Positions 41,659 through 53,337 are shown, counted from the first letter of the stretch. The stretch is DNA of 64,000 nucleotides from Martensiomyces pterosporus (GCA_025201845.1 MU603950.1:1709-65708); one strand, 5' to 3'. Notes: generated from the sequence alone by a model not told the origin. Translations and numbers: made by a program.

Positions 41659-43023
41659 TCAGTTGAACTTGACCTGGATTCCATCCGAGTTTGAGGCCGC
41701 AGAGCTTGCAGCAAACATTTCGCCCTTGATGTTGCTGCCATTGGGGATGGCAACCGACGCACCAATCTCGCAGTCCTTGAGCTGCGCCTTGTCCCCGATC
41801 TTGGCAAGCTTGCACACCACACACGACTCGAGCTTCACGCCGTCGGCAATAGTGACGTGGTCCATGATGATCGAGTTGGTGATCTTGACGTTTTTGCCTA
41901 TGACGCAGTGGGCACCAACAACCGAGCGCTTGACTGAGCACCGCTCGCCGAGCTTGGAGTATGCGCCAACCATGGAGTCAGAGCCGACCTGAATACGCTG
42001 CGCCTGCTGGACAGTCTCCTCAACACGAGCCTCAGTCGATATCCGCGTGACAATGCGGTTGAGGTCGCAGTACTGCGGGATGCGGTTGCCACGCCCAGCA
42101 ATGCCGCCGCGCCGGATGTACACAAACACCTTGAGCGGATCGCTGTCGTCGAGCTCGTCAAGGTCAGTACCGTCGGGAAGCCCAAACTGAGCGGAGGTGT
42201 CATTCTCATCGATGTGGTCGCGGGCGTAGCGCGGGCGCATAAACCTTGTGATTCCCTCTCGCTCAAGAAGCTGGGGCTGGCTCTGAGCACGCACAAGAAG
42301 TGGCAGAAGATCGTCTTGCAGGGACGACAGCTCAGGGCGCGCCAGCAAGTAGTCGAGCACCCACCTCTGGAACACGTAGACGTGGGAGTCTTGCATCTTG
42401 TTTGACACCGCCAGCGAAGGGAACTTGCGGATGAGCGACATGCGCATGGAGAGCTCCTCGCTGCTCTTGTCCAGGTTCTTCAGCATGACCAGGCGGGATG
42501 AGGGCTGATCGATCCCAATGCATGGCAGAGCCGTGCTGGCCTTGGATGTTCCTCCACCACCCTCCGACTTCATCGCCTCGTAGAACATGGTGGCAACTGA
42601 GGGGCGTCGCAGCCGGAAGAGATCCAGGAAGTGCGCGGCTGGCACATCGATGATCAGATCGCAAGGGACAACGATAACATCGGTCTTGATCTGCGGCGCC
42701 ACCTGGCGCAGTGCGTCGGCCGTCCCAGCCTCGTTCACCTCGCGCACAGTGATGTTTGCCATGCCTTCGTAGACTCCGCGAATGTAGTTCGAAATCTCGG
42801 GCTCAGATTCGCGCACAGTGACAATCTCGACATCGAGGACTCCTCCCTGCTCGAGCCACTGGAGAGTATACCAGATCATGGGCTTGTTGGCGATCGGCAG
42901 CAGGGCCTTTGGCGTGTTCTCGCGCTCTGTCAGTGGATACAGGTCGCTGCCGGGACCTGCGAGGATGATCGCCTTGAACTCGGGCGTCGCAACGTCGAAG
43001 GGCTGTGCCGTGCTGACAAACAT
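41659..43023 (-). CDS. GCD1: Translation initiation factor eIF2B subunit gamma
   Basis: The 454-residue protein carries the nucleotidyl-transferase-like domain with FKAIILAGPGSDLYPLTERE and KALLPIANKPMIWYTLQWL. A C-terminal left-handed beta-helix follows, with repeats such as SMVGAYSKLGERCSVKRSVV. These features and the length near the human gamma subunit (452) identify eIF2B-gamma rather than epsilon or a GDP-mannose pyrophosphorylase. It pairs with epsilon to form the catalytic subcomplex of the eIF2 exchange factor. The gene is intronless and divergent from MSS4. Confidence 0.95.
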   Translation of the reverse strand: MFVSTAQPFDVATPEFKAIILAGPGSDLYPLTERENTPKALLPIANKPMIWYTLQWLEQGGVLDVEIVTVRESEPEISNYIRGVYEGMANITVREVNEAGTADALRQVAPQIKTDVIVVPCDLIIDVPAAHFLDLFRLRRPSVATMFYEAMKSEGGGGTSKASTALPCIGIDQPSSRLVMLKNLDKSSEELSMRMSLIRKFPSLAVSNKMQDSHVYVFQRWVLDYLLARPELSSLQDDLLPLLVRAQSQPQLLEREGITRFMRPRYARDHIDENDTSAQFGLPDGTDLDELDDSDPLKVFVYIRRGGIAGRGNRIPQYCDLNRIVTRISTEARVEETVQQAQRIQVGSDSMVGAYSKLGERCSVKRSVVGAHCVIGKNVKITNSIIMDHVTIADGVKLESCVVCKLAKIGDKAQLKDCEIGASVAIPNGSNIKGEMFAASSAASNSDGIQVKFN

Positions 43024-43876
43024 TGCGCGGGCTTGAGGTGTGTATGCGTGTGTGGCCGGGTTTTGAAAAAGAAGGAGGGGCGGATTCGACAGCTGTTAGC
43101 CAGCTGCCTCAATTTTCTGCCCTTGCGGATTTGGGCCAGTGTTGCGGCGGCTGTGGTTGTGGGCAGCCCAGCGTGACGGCTCTGCAGCGATAAGCAGCCA
43201 CCAAGCGTGGCTCCAGCGACTCGAGCTCGCTGCTCCTCACCTCTGGTAGCGCCGGTGCGTAGCCCAGGGCATGCTGGCAGACGCCGCCATTGCTACGCCT
43301 GCTGCTCGTGTAGCCCCCGCTGGCTGTGGAGAGCGAGTGCCGCCTCGTTTTGCTATCAGAGCCTCAAGCAGAAATCACGCTTGCTGGGTGTGGGGGAGAG
43401 GGGCTTGCCTGCCTGTGCGCGTGTGGATGATAAAAATACACTTTTCCTTGGCTCAGCCCGCCAATCACCAGCAGCCGACTGTGCGCCAGCCTCAGCACAA
43501 ATGCGGAACTGGCTGGAGCTGGTGGGATAATGCACAAACCCCTCTTCGCTGCTCCTTTTTTTTCTTCTCATTCCTCGCAGCTCTCTTTTCCCTGCTTTTG
43601 CTCTTGTAGATTCCATTGCTTTCAGCTACACATTCCCCCTCCCATCTCTAAATCGGCGCTTTGCTGTCCCAACTACAGCGGTCAGCAAAAGGAAGCAGAG
43701 CAGCCCCGCGCCCACTCTCCCCTTCACAGCAATATTGCCAGCTGTAGCTATAGCAGCCAAGGCGACTGCAGCTCCCCTTGCCGCTATCGCTGTCGCTGTT
43801 GTTACTGGGGGCCGGCACTCTTTAGCACCGGCGTCTGTGGAGCCACCCCTATCCTGTATACCCGAGACGTAGCAAT
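43024..43876. promoter_or_regulatory. Divergent intergenic region, GCD1 / MSS4
   Basis: This is the longest divergent spacer (853 bp). The MSS4 side has T- and C-rich leader sequence (about 43548-43690). No gene or RNA was recognised; frames of about 100 codons overlap on both strands without family resemblance. Confidence 0.4.
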
Positions 43877-46800
43877 ATGGTCTCATTGGTGCATCACGAC
43901 ATAAAAAGCACACTGTCCGATAGCGAAAAAGCCGCACTGATAGCCCCGGAACGTCACAGCAGCACCACAGCAGCTGGCTCGCACAAGGCAGCCGCCTCTC
44001 TAGACGCCAACCACCCCGGCAGGGCGGTAGAGTCCTTCCAGGTAAATGCAAAGCAAAGCAAGGTGGTAGTGGCACCAAATAGCAGCGGGCTCGACGACGC
44101 TGCATTTTTCGTATCTGGACCCCTGCTGCCAATTCGCCAGGCTCGGCGCGGAGCGAACCCCAACCGTAACTACCGCATTATAGACACGCGCACATTCATG
44201 GCCACCGACTTCCAGCAAGTGGCTATAGCAAGCAGCATTAGAGAGGGCGGCAGCGGCGACATGGGCTACATGTACAGCGATGCTATAGCCAGCAACCCCA
44301 CGCTTGCCCACTCTGCTGCACACGTTGCTGCCTCGTCGTCTCCCTCACGCATCAGCAAGCCTGCTTCTGGGGTTGGCTCCGCCAGGACCAGCAGCAGCAG
44401 CAACAGCAGCAGCAACAGCGGAGGCAGCAGCATCAGTGGCAAGTCAACCATCGCCTCTCTGTCGACAACCAACAGCCTCTCCGACACAGTCTCAACCTCG
44501 GAGGATATCTACTCTGGGCGCAGCCGCCAGATCCGCCTTTATGACAAGCACCGCGTGCACGACGTCCACGAGCTCCCAATGGAGCCCATCACCTTGTCGT
44601 CTCGGCACTCGACCCACCCAACAGCCCCAAGCAGCCGCTCAGCCCATTCATATGGCCTGTCCACGCACGCGCTGGAGCTGGATGGTCGCAGCGGCACAGT
44701 GCGAGTCAGCTCGCTGCTTCCTGGCGCAAGAACGGCGTCTCCCAACCCATCCTCGCGGCGAGTGCCTCTCCGCCACGCCGCCTCATCTTCGTCCGACGCC
44801 CTCGGAGGCGGACCAGCACTGGCTAGCCAGCACTACCTCGTGCAGCGTGTACCGGCAAAGCCCCACGCGGACCAAGGACGCAGCTCAGCCGAAGCCAACA
44901 CGCCGCACCCCACGACACAGATCAAGCTTTCCAGCCCGCAGGCTAGATACTTGGAGCTGCAGCGGTCGCTATCTCCAGGTAAGCTCGCCTGGGTGTTTCC
45001 TCCCACCTGCTGTTCACACTGCCTGATTTCCTCTTGCCTCCCACGCGTGCACATGCTCCCATGCCCCCCCCCCGATGCCCGATGTCGGCCACGCTATCAG
45101 GCAAGCCGCGGCTTCCATAAAGGCGTCCGCTTTGGGCAACAGCCAGCGCCATGCATGCAACAACAGGCACGCCTCTTTTGCCTTTTAGAAAAAGCCACTT
45201 CGCGCTCTCCATTGTTGATGAAGCGACGCAGCACTGGCATTATGCGCGCACACACGCTGCCACGACTAGTGCTGCTACAAGCGCACATATCCACACTCGC
45301 TACGCATGCCAACTTGCGCATGCGCGCGCGCACTTCAATAGAGTGCAAATGGCGCCGTGGTCCTTCTAGGCCCTGTTTATATGCAAACAAACGCAAAACC
45401 TGTTTGATCACCCAATCACTCTGCTCTGCCGCCCTCCTCCCTCGCACTGCCAATGGTTTTGATTTTGCTTCTAGAGGCGGCTTTGCCCCGCTTTCGACGG
45501 GAAACAAAGCCGTGGCCGTGCGTGTCTGCAAGCTGTTTCTTTCTACATTCCCTTTTCTAACCAGACTCTTCCTTTGCACTCTGCTTCTTGTTTGAGCCAT
45601 CGTCTGCGTAGATCTGCTAGCGCTGAACAACGGACTGTCTGCTCCGGAGAAGCAAGGCGCAATCAATGGCGACACCCCGGCCTACTTTGCGGACTCGGAG
45701 ATGGATGGCAATTTCCAGGCAGCTCTTGGGGAAAACACTAGCAGCAACGGCGCCATCAACGCTGCCAACAAAGCAAAGGCGGATGCAACCGATAGAGGCT
45801 CCTGGAACGTGTCCAGCGACGAGGGCAGCCCGAATATAACTGAGCGACAGAGGAGGAGGCTGGCTGTCAGGGCATCCGTAACCACTGAAAAGTACTATGT
45901 ACGGCCAGTAGCTCTTGCCCCTGCCGCCGGCGACGGTGCGCCTAATGGTGCCAGCAATGGGCAGCTGACGGCCACGCCACGAGACAGCCCTATCGCTGCG
46001 TCCCTCGGTATTCACGGCACCAGCCCGCTCTCCGCGTCGTTCTCGCTGAGCAGCCGCTCTGAGGTCTCTAGCGGGCTCTATGAGGAGTCCTCTGCCGACG
46101 AGCAGCCAGCGCTTCCAGCTGCGGCGCGGTCGCCCTCAGCCGACCAAGAGGACGAAGCAGCCGCTACACAAGATCCGAAGCCATTCGAACAGGTGCCGTC
46201 CCTGAGTCCGGGGCACCGCGCAACATCGTTCGACTTGGGTGTCATTGGGCGCCCCATTGATAGCTACAGAGGCGCCTTTAGGAGAGCCGGCCTGCCTGCC
46301 TCTGTGATGCGGACGCCCTCTCGCGCCTCCATAGATCGGGACGGCAGCATGGCATTCTCGCGGACTCGCACTCGCAGCAGCGACCGGCTGGCCACGCCGG
46401 GCACTAAGGAAGCTGCTGGGAGTGTAGAGAAGGCCGAGGAGGGCTACGAGGGCGACTCTGAGGGGCTTGTGCGTTCTGCCCACCGCGTCCCTGTGCAGCG
46501 CCGCAATACTGTCGCTGGCGACAAGGTCGACGATATCTCGCCCATGAGCGAAAAGACGAGCGCAGTGAAGCTGCCGCGCAACACGGGCGACTTCTCTGAC
46601 CTGCTGCGCGGCAAGGAAGAGCGGCGAACATTGCGCGGCTCGCGGAGAAAGTCGGCCACACAGGCATTCATGCCCATCGGCACTCAGATCTCGCCTGGCC
46701 ACGCAAACTATGTTTTGATGTACAACATGCTCACGGGAATCCGAGTGTCTGTGTCGCGCTGTGAGGCCAAGGACTCGCGCCCAGTTAGAGCCGAGGACTA

Positions 46801-47974
46801 CATTGCCGCACACAAATACTCGTTCGATGTTGTTGGCGACGAGATGACGCCGTCCTCGCGGTACGACTTCAAATTCAAGGACTATGCGCCATGGGCATTC
46901 CGCTGCATCCGCGAGGCCTTCCACCTGTCGACAGAGGAGTACCTCGTGTCGCTGACGGACAAGTACATCCTGAGCGAGGTTGGGTCGTCGGGCAAGTCGG
47001 GATCCTTTTTTTACTACTCGCAGGACTACCGCTTTATCATCAAGACCGTGCACCACACTGAGCACAAATTTATGCGCCAGATCCTGCCGCAGTACTACGA
47101 GTTTGTGCGCGACCATCCCAACACGCTCCTGTCGCGCATATATGGCTTGCACCGCATCAAGCTGCCCCAGGGTCGCAAAGTGCACTTCATTGTCATGAGC
47201 AACATTCTGCCGCCAAACAAGGACATCCACGCGCAGTTCGACCTCAAGGGCTCGATGCTTGGGCGGGAGCTGAGTCCCGAGCTTGCCGCAAAGCCGCGAG
47301 CATGTATGAAGGACAAGAACTGGATCAACATGCGCCAGCGCCTGCACTTGGGCCCCACAAAGCGCCACGAGTTTGTCAAGCAGCTCATCGAGGACGTTAC
47401 CTTGCTCATCCGCCTGAACATCATGGACTACAGCCTGCTCATTGGCATCCATGACCTGAGCCAGGGCAATGCGGCCAAGCTTCGCGACACAACGCTCTCG
47501 ATGTTTGACCCACAGACAACAGAGGTGCAGCAGCAAAACCGCCTCACACGCGCTCACACGATCCGTAAGAAGGTGGTGCGCACAGACCCGGTGGCGCTTG
47601 ACTCGCTTCCCTTGGGAACAGTGCCGCCGCTTCCTGAATCCATGTTCCAGGAGCTGCGGTACTCGATGTTCTACCGCGAAGACGGCGGCATCCTGTCGAC
47701 AAACGAGAACGACGACCCGGCCCAGCTGATCTACTACTTGGGTGTAATCGACATTCTGACGCCATACAACATGGTCAAGCGCACCGAGCACATTGTCAAG
47801 GCAATTGTACACGATGGATCGCAAATCTCGGCAGTCAACCCACGCAGGTATGGCCTTCGGTTCCTCCGCTTTATGATCCGGTCGCTGAGCGACTGCACCG
47901 ACGTGCTGCCTCTTCTCGAGGAGTTTGAGCGCACGACGTACCAGGAGATCTGCCGCGAGCACCGCATCATCTAA
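43877..47974 (+). CDS. MSS4: Phosphatidylinositol-4-phosphate 5-kinase, two exons
   Basis: The exons are 43877-44978 and 45612-47974, joined in phase 1 across a 633-nt intron; the product is 1154 residues. The first 700 or so are low-complexity, Ser/Ala-rich and probably disordered. The PIPK domain fills about 700-1154, with the glycine-rich loop GSSGKSGSFFYY (about 826), FDLKGS, the catalytic MDYSLLIGIHD (Asp973) and DILTPYN. It would make PI(4,5)P2 at the plasma membrane and so support actin and cell-wall signalling. The intron has GTAAGC, a TTCTAACC branch-like site near 45558 and CGTAG. Without splicing, the frame stays open until 16 nt before the acceptor. Confidence 0.93.
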
Positions 47975-48483
47975 CCCACAGAGCCTGCAATTACCACCAA
48001 CCCTGTAACTTTTTTTCCTTATCAGCACATCAACATTCAACATCCGTACTCACACATATCTTGTCTGGTAACCGGCCTTTTTTTCTTTATTTGCCTTTGC
48101 CGCATTCTGTCCCCCGCCAGCCATGCCGCGCCAGATCCTGCTTTAGAATCGCTGCATTGGCTTGGATTCTTTTTAGCCGCTCCTTTCTATCCTCTCTCTT
48201 TCTTGCTTTGTCTTTATATCGATCTGTCTATTCACCCGCCTTCTCACCCAGCACGGACCAAAGAGGCTAGCACAACAGCCCGCACTCCCTCCCCCTAAAC
48301 CGGACAGCGCATCCCCAAACCCCCGCTGCTGGCCGTGCAGCTTGGCTCCTGCTGCCCCTGTTGCTCATCCATGTTAAATCGCCGGCGCCGTCCGTGTTCC
48401 TGCTGCACACTGCTTTTTCCAGCTCCTAATTTGCATATTTGTACTCACTGGCGCGGTCGCATTGCCTTTGCGTAGATACAAAA
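47975..48483. promoter_or_regulatory. Intergenic region, MSS4 / VMA21
   Basis: This 509-bp gap between two plus-strand genes is T/C-rich, particularly at 48070-48240, and should hold the MSS4 3' UTR and VMA21 promoter. Nothing else was recognised. Confidence 0.4.
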
Positions 48484-48993
48484 ATGCCCAAATCCAATAA
48501 TAAGAAGGCGCATGGTAAAAGGGGAGCAGCGGTGGCGACAGGCAACGGCAGAGAACCAGAGAAAGCCGACGCTCAAAGCAAGGACATGCAGCCCGCCACT
48601 CCAGCCGGCACGTCGAGCAGCGTAGCAAGCACTGCGCACAGCAACAGCGCGCACGCCCGGGTGCACCGTCGGAGACACAGCGCTAGCTCCGTGGACAGCA
48701 CCGGCGGCAGTGCGGCAGCACGCGAGGACGACTGTACAGGTCATGTTAGCACGGGCGAATTGCCGCGCATTCCAGCAAACGTTGTGAGAAAGCTTGTGGC
48801 CTTTTCGGTGCTGCTGTTGATTGCGCCCATTTTAGTATACTTTTTCTCCCTGAAGTACGTGTTTGTGGGGTCCACAGCTCCCTCGGCCATTGCGGCAGTG
48901 ATTGCGGCGAACATGGTGCTAGCTGGCTACGTATATGCTGCATGGGTTGAGGACTCGGAGTCAAACTCTCAGGAGAAGCCCAAAGACAGCTGA
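48484..48993 (+). CDS. VMA21: V-ATPase assembly factor Vma21
   Basis: The 169-residue protein ends in the Vma21 module. Two transmembrane helices lie at about 103-121 (LVAFSVLLLIAPILVYFF) and 134-153 (SAIAAVIAANMVLAGYVYAA), followed by the acidic WVEDSES. The roughly 90-residue N-terminal extension is basic and Ser/Ala-rich and makes the protein longer than yeast Vma21 (77). Vma21 chaperones assembly of the V0 sector in the ER and escorts it to the Golgi. The C-terminus (KPKDS) lacks the yeast KKxx-type retrieval signal. The ATG at 48484 (MPKSNNKK) is preferred over the unconserved upstream extension. Confidence 0.85.
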   Translation: MPKSNNKKAHGKRGAAVATGNGREPEKADAQSKDMQPATPAGTSSSVASTAHSNSAHARVHRRRHSASSVDSTGGSAAAREDDCTGHVSTGELPRIPANVVRKLVAFSVLLLIAPILVYFFSLKYVFVGSTAPSAIAAVIAANMVLAGYVYAAWVEDSESNSQEKPKDS

Positions 48994-49177
48994 CCACCAC
49001 TCGCATTAGAGCACTCGATGCCTCTTTCCTTGAAGACCTGCTGCTGCATATATAATCGACACTTCAATGCGTTGGCACTACCGCTCGCATCCACATGGCT
49101 GATTGAAACGAGCGATTAAAAGAAGGAAGAGAGGAAAGGAAGAAGAGGCCAAAGGTGGCGAAGTTGATGGCGTGCGG

Positions 49178-50787
49178 CTAGAGATCCTCGTCCATAGCAT
49201 CGCCGGCATCCGAGTCGTCGTCGTCGTAGTCCTCGCTTGCGAGCTCCTGAGCAAGCTCGCGCTCGCGCCTAATGGCCTCATCAGCAGAGGCAAGCTCCTT
49301 GCGGTGGCTGCTTCCTGGATAGCGCATAGCCTTGACAGACTCGTTGTAGAGGTTAAGGCAGAAGGCGATGCGCTTGTCGAATGCGTGCTGCGGGTCGCTT
49401 GTGCTGTAGACATCCTGAATCTCAGCGCTCTTCACAAATCCCTTCTCATGGTCAATGGTGGCATCGATCACGCCATCGCGAATGGCCTTGGCGACGATGT
49501 ACTCGGCATCCTCCTCGCTGTCGAGATGGAGCTTGAAGCAGATGTCGCGCAAGGAAATGCGCGAGTAAGCAACGCTTATGCTGCGGATGCCTGCTTTGAT
49601 GACGTTGTGGCGCAGGCGCTGAATCAGAATAAGGACCTGGTCCTGCAAGAACTTGTCCTGGTACCGGCTAACAACGGCCTGGAACTGGCTTAAATCGCCA
49701 ATGCGGACCGCATGAGTCAGCTCAAGATATGGCTGCAGAGGCTTCTTCAGCATGGGCTGGCGGAATAGAGAGCGCTCGGGGATGTTGCCCATCAGGAGCT
49801 CCACAATCACAAAGAGCTTGTGAACCGTCTGTTGGAATCCCGCCGTTGCTGCGTTGGCAGGCGCCTTGCGGGTGGCCTCGAGCAAGTGCGTCTGTGCCTG
49901 TGAGTAGTTGAGCTGGATAGCCTCGATGCGGCCCATGTAGTACAGGTAGCGGGCAAGCACGTTGTTTGGCGCGTCAGCAGGGAAGCTGGTCTTTGCCGCA
50001 AGCCTCTCTGCCTGGTCGTAAAGCTTGTAGTGAAGGTAGTTGCGCAGAAGCAGCGTAAGCAGCATAGCCTTCGATTCCTTCATGTTTAGCAGGGTTGCTG
50101 TCTGGAGGGCATCCAGCAGCGCTGGGCGAATGGCAGAGAGCGCATTGTTTATCTCGTAGAACCGCGAATAGTAGAAGAAGACACGGGCTGCGATGGGATC
50201 CACAGTTCTTCTCTGCGAGCTGAACACCACGCCGACAAGCGCCCGAGACAGCTCAGCGCCGCGCTCATACTCCTTGGCATCGAGGAGATACAGCTGTGCC
50301 AAAAGACAGAAGAACAGACATGCCTCTGGCTCACACGCCTTGGCCTGCTGCCTTGCCTCTGCGGCTTCTGAAGCCGGCGCTCCGCCCAGTGCTGCTGCAG
50401 CGATCCTCAGGCACTCAGCAACGCTGTGGTTGCTAGTGTTTGCGCTGTACGCTGCAACAACCTCGCTTAAGACTCCAGGCTGCAGGCGCTTTCTGAGCGC
50501 AAAGATTGTGCGTAGAGCACGGTGGATATAGTGCACCTCTGCAGCAGCAATTCCCCGCTCCAGGAATCTGACGTTGCGGCCGAGATCTACAATTTAATGC
50601 ACAAGCCAAACAGAATAACCAAGAAGGATTAGTGCGTGCTGTCTGTGCCAGCTGGTGGAGCACGGCAGCTATCAAAGCAAGTACGCGCTGGCTTGCACGG
50701 ACCTTCACGAAGAATTCTGTGCGCCTCAGCCTGCCTCTGCTCCTCGGTGGCCTCGACCTCCATCGTTACGGCTTCGCTGCTAGACAT
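49178..50787 (-). CDS. RPN3: 26S proteasome regulatory subunit Rpn3, two exons
   Basis: The exons are 50703-50787 and 49178-50586 with a 116-nt intron; the product is 497 residues. The protein is helical throughout with a C-terminal PCI domain (RISLRDICFKLHLDSEEDAE) and Rpn3 landmarks such as LLTLLLRNYLHYKLYDQAE and YPGSSHRKELASADE. It ends in an acidic tail. Rpn3 is a lid scaffold of the 19S particle. The phase-1 join gives HRILREDLGRNVRFLERG, which flows into the conserved region. The donor is GTCCGT rather than the usual GTAAGT type; the acceptor (TTGTAG) and a CACTAAT site are good. The gene converges on VMA21 with a 184-bp gap. Confidence 0.93.
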
Positions 50788-51234
50788 TTGCAAGTAACGG
50801 AATCGCGCTTCTTCGGAAATAGGCGGTGGATGTGCGCCGCTTTTGTTTATATAAATAAGAGTGTTGGCTGAAAGCACAGAGAGAACCCTGCCGCGGTTCG
50901 TAATTGCCGCTTGCTCTGCTTCGTGTAGGGGGAAATCTGAGGGCCGCCAGGCTACGTCATTGATCATTTGATGCAAGTTGCTGATTCATCACCGCGTATC
51001 TAATGTGGTACTATGATCAGCAGAGCCAATAGGGATGAGGCGAGGTGGTATCATTGCTGAGCCGAGAGAATATTGCTCATAGTTCCCAATCTCTCGGCAC
51101 TCTGCTGTCCTTTGCTAAACCTCTCTTTTTCTCTCCACCTCTCCACCGCTCCACCTCTTGCTAATAGAGACCAGAAGCCAGCCAGCTGCTACTGTTGCTA
51201 TCACTGCTACCCGTTTAAATACCCTTTTATTGCC
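50788..51234. promoter_or_regulatory. Divergent intergenic region, RPN3 / STR2
   Basis: The 447 bp between two divergent starts hold both promoters. The sequence next to STR2 is a CT-rich leader (51105-51165). No clear Rpn4-like or Cbf1-like site was identified by eye. Confidence 0.4.
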
Positions 51235-53094
51235 ATGCTACCCCAGATCCCCCTCGGCGAGTGCGTGCCGCCTAACACTAGGTACGCAGTCTCCGTGTCG
51301 CTCCCGAGCTGGGAAGACAACGTCGACTACGAAAAGGGGAAGGAGCGTGTGGTTTCTCGCATGGTCAGCGGGTACCCGCGCTTTTTCATCGCCAGAGCCA
51401 TTCAGTCGCTTGTTGCACATGCAAAGGACCGCTTTGCGCTTCCGAACGAAACAGCAATGATCTTTCCCTCTCGCGCGTGTGCAGACCGGTGCACAGCATT
51501 TATCTACGATCAGGCTCCGAAACAGCACAGCTCTGCTGCGTACGCGCTACCAAGGCCTGGCCAAGTCCGAATTGTGCAGCATGTCGTCGAGCCCATCAAC
51601 AAGCAGGCAGCTGCATTTGATGCAATCAGCGATGCGCTCAAGTCGCCCGTCACCATCTACTGTGTTCTCTTCCCGTCAGACCTGTTCCCGCTGGCCAAGC
51701 AGTACTGGCAGCACACAGGCGACGGCATCTCTGCTCGCTTGGCTGACCACTGCCTGCATGTTGCGAGGGTCAACGAGGAGTGCGAGCAGGACGCAACGCC
51801 CTACTCTTCTCTCAACGGCGCCAACGCCCCTCGTCGCGGCAATGGCGGTGGCTACCACCGTGCAACTCCAAATGACCTTGTCTCCCTGCCCAGACCGCCG
51901 CGCTCCAGCCAGTCTTCTGCTGAAGGCGCGCCTTCTCCCGAAGCAGACCTGGAGGCAGATGCCTACGTCGAAGAGCGCTTTGGGAGGAACTTTGACCCCA
52001 AGTATGCGGCTGAGATGAAATCTGCGCTGCGGCGCCGCATTGCTGGAGCTCTATCCGAAGAGGAGCAGAAGCAAGGCGCGCAGGTTGAGCGCGGTGTGGC
52101 GGGATTGAGTCCGGACGACGTGTATCTCGTGCAGACCGGAATGAGCGCCGTGTTCCACGCCCACCAGGCCGTGCTTTCTCTGCGCGCTGGAAAGAGCGTC
52201 TGCTTTGGCTTCCCTTACACAGATACGCTAAAGATTTTGCAAAAGTTTGGCCCTGGCGCGTACTTTTTGGGCCAAGGCGAGGGCAGCGACTATGACGAGC
52301 TCGAGCGCATCCTGGAGAGGCATTCAAACGACAACGACCCGATCCTGGCAATATTCACCGAGTGTCCTAGCAACCCGCTGCTGAAGACCGCCGACTTGCC
52401 GCGTCTGCGTGCACTTGCAGACAAGCACAGCGCAGCACTTGTGGTGGACGAGACCATCGGCAGCCTTGTGAATGTGGATGTGCTGAGCTGGGCAGACGTC
52501 GTCGTCTCTAGCCTGACAAAGGTGTTTAGTGGCGACAGCAACGTCATGGGCGGCAGCATTGTTCTGAACCCTAACCGATCGCTGTATCACCAGCTGCGTG
52601 CTGTCATGGCCACAAAGTACGAGGACATTGTCTGGTGCGAGGACGCCATCTTCTTGGAGCGCAACTCCCGCGACTTCATGAAGCGCGTCGCCAGCATCAA
52701 CCACAATGCCCTGGCTGTCGCGGAGCTTCTGCGCTCAAGCAGCAAGGTAGCTCGTGTCAACTACCCCAAGTACACCACGCCCGAAAACTACTCCAAAATC
52801 AAGCGCCCCACCTCTGAGGCTGGGTATGGCGGCCTGCTGTCAGTAGAGTTTGCTGGCGGCGAGGAGGCCTCCAAGAGGTTCTACGACTGCCTTTCGTGCT
52901 GTAAGGGTCCCTCGCTCGGAACCAACTTTACGCTCGCCTCGCCATACACCATCTTGGCGCACTTCACCGAGCTTGAATGGGCTGCAGAGTATGGTGTGCG
53001 TGCCGACCTTGTCCGCGTGAGCGTGGGACTGGAGCCCAGGGATGAGCTGCTGGCTATGTTCCAAGCAGCGCTGGATGCGGTTCCTGAGCTCTAA
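51235..53094 (+). CDS. STR2: Cystathionine gamma-synthase, fungal Str2 type
   Basis: The 619-residue protein has the fungal Str2 layout: an N-terminal region (residues 1-270) unrelated to bacterial MetB, then the PLP-dependent Cys/Met-metabolism domain. That domain includes VYLVQTGMSAVFHAHQAVL, ECPSNPLLKTADL, VVDETIGS and SSLTKVFSGDSNVMGG, with the PLP lysine expected at Lys429. It joins cysteine to an activated homoserine to make cystathionine in the transsulfuration route to methionine. The ATG at 51235 (MLPQIPLGECVPP) matches the family start. The gene is intronless and divergent from RPN3. Confidence 0.93.
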   Translation: MLPQIPLGECVPPNTRYAVSVSLPSWEDNVDYEKGKERVVSRMVSGYPRFFIARAIQSLVAHAKDRFALPNETAMIFPSRACADRCTAFIYDQAPKQHSSAAYALPRPGQVRIVQHVVEPINKQAAAFDAISDALKSPVTIYCVLFPSDLFPLAKQYWQHTGDGISARLADHCLHVARVNEECEQDATPYSSLNGANAPRRGNGGGYHRATPNDLVSLPRPPRSSQSSAEGAPSPEADLEADAYVEERFGRNFDPKYAAEMKSALRRRIAGALSEEEQKQGAQVERGVAGLSPDDVYLVQTGMSAVFHAHQAVLSLRAGKSVCFGFPYTDTLKILQKFGPGAYFLGQGEGSDYDELERILERHSNDNDPILAIFTECPSNPLLKTADLPRLRALADKHSAALVVDETIGSLVNVDVLSWADVVVSSLTKVFSGDSNVMGGSIVLNPNRSLYHQLRAVMATKYEDIVWCEDAIFLERNSRDFMKRVASINHNALAVAELLRSSSKVARVNYPKYTTPENYSKIKRPTSEAGYGGLLSVEFAGGEEASKRFYDCLSCCKGPSLGTNFTLASPYTILAHFTELEWAAEYGVRADLVRVSVGLEPRDELLAMFQAALDAVPEL

Positions 53095-53160
53095 GCCCTG
53101 GGGTCTGCGCTCTAAGCACCATAGCCGCTTTTTTCCCCCTCCACCAACACGCTTAATAAA

Positions 53161-53195
53161 CAGCACACAGCACACAGCACACAGCACACAGCACA
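53161..53195. repeat. CAGCACA heptamer array
   Basis: About five copies of a 7-bp unit (CAGCACA) run head to tail in the STR2 3' flank. Confidence 0.9.
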
Positions 53196-53337
53196 GCCTG
53201 TGCTGCATATAGCACCAGCTAGGTTGGAAACGCCTTTCTCGCCAGTGTCCATTCCCCCTGCCCCCCAAAAAACGCCTGGGAAGGAGGACAGGAAAATTTT
53301 TGCCCTAGCCAGCGCAAAAGCGGGAGGGGCAGTGTGT

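Noticed and set aside
46136..48043. 635-codon minus-strand frame opposite MSS4
   Set aside because: Its translation matches no family and mirrors the kinase codon by codon, so it is a codon-bias shadow.
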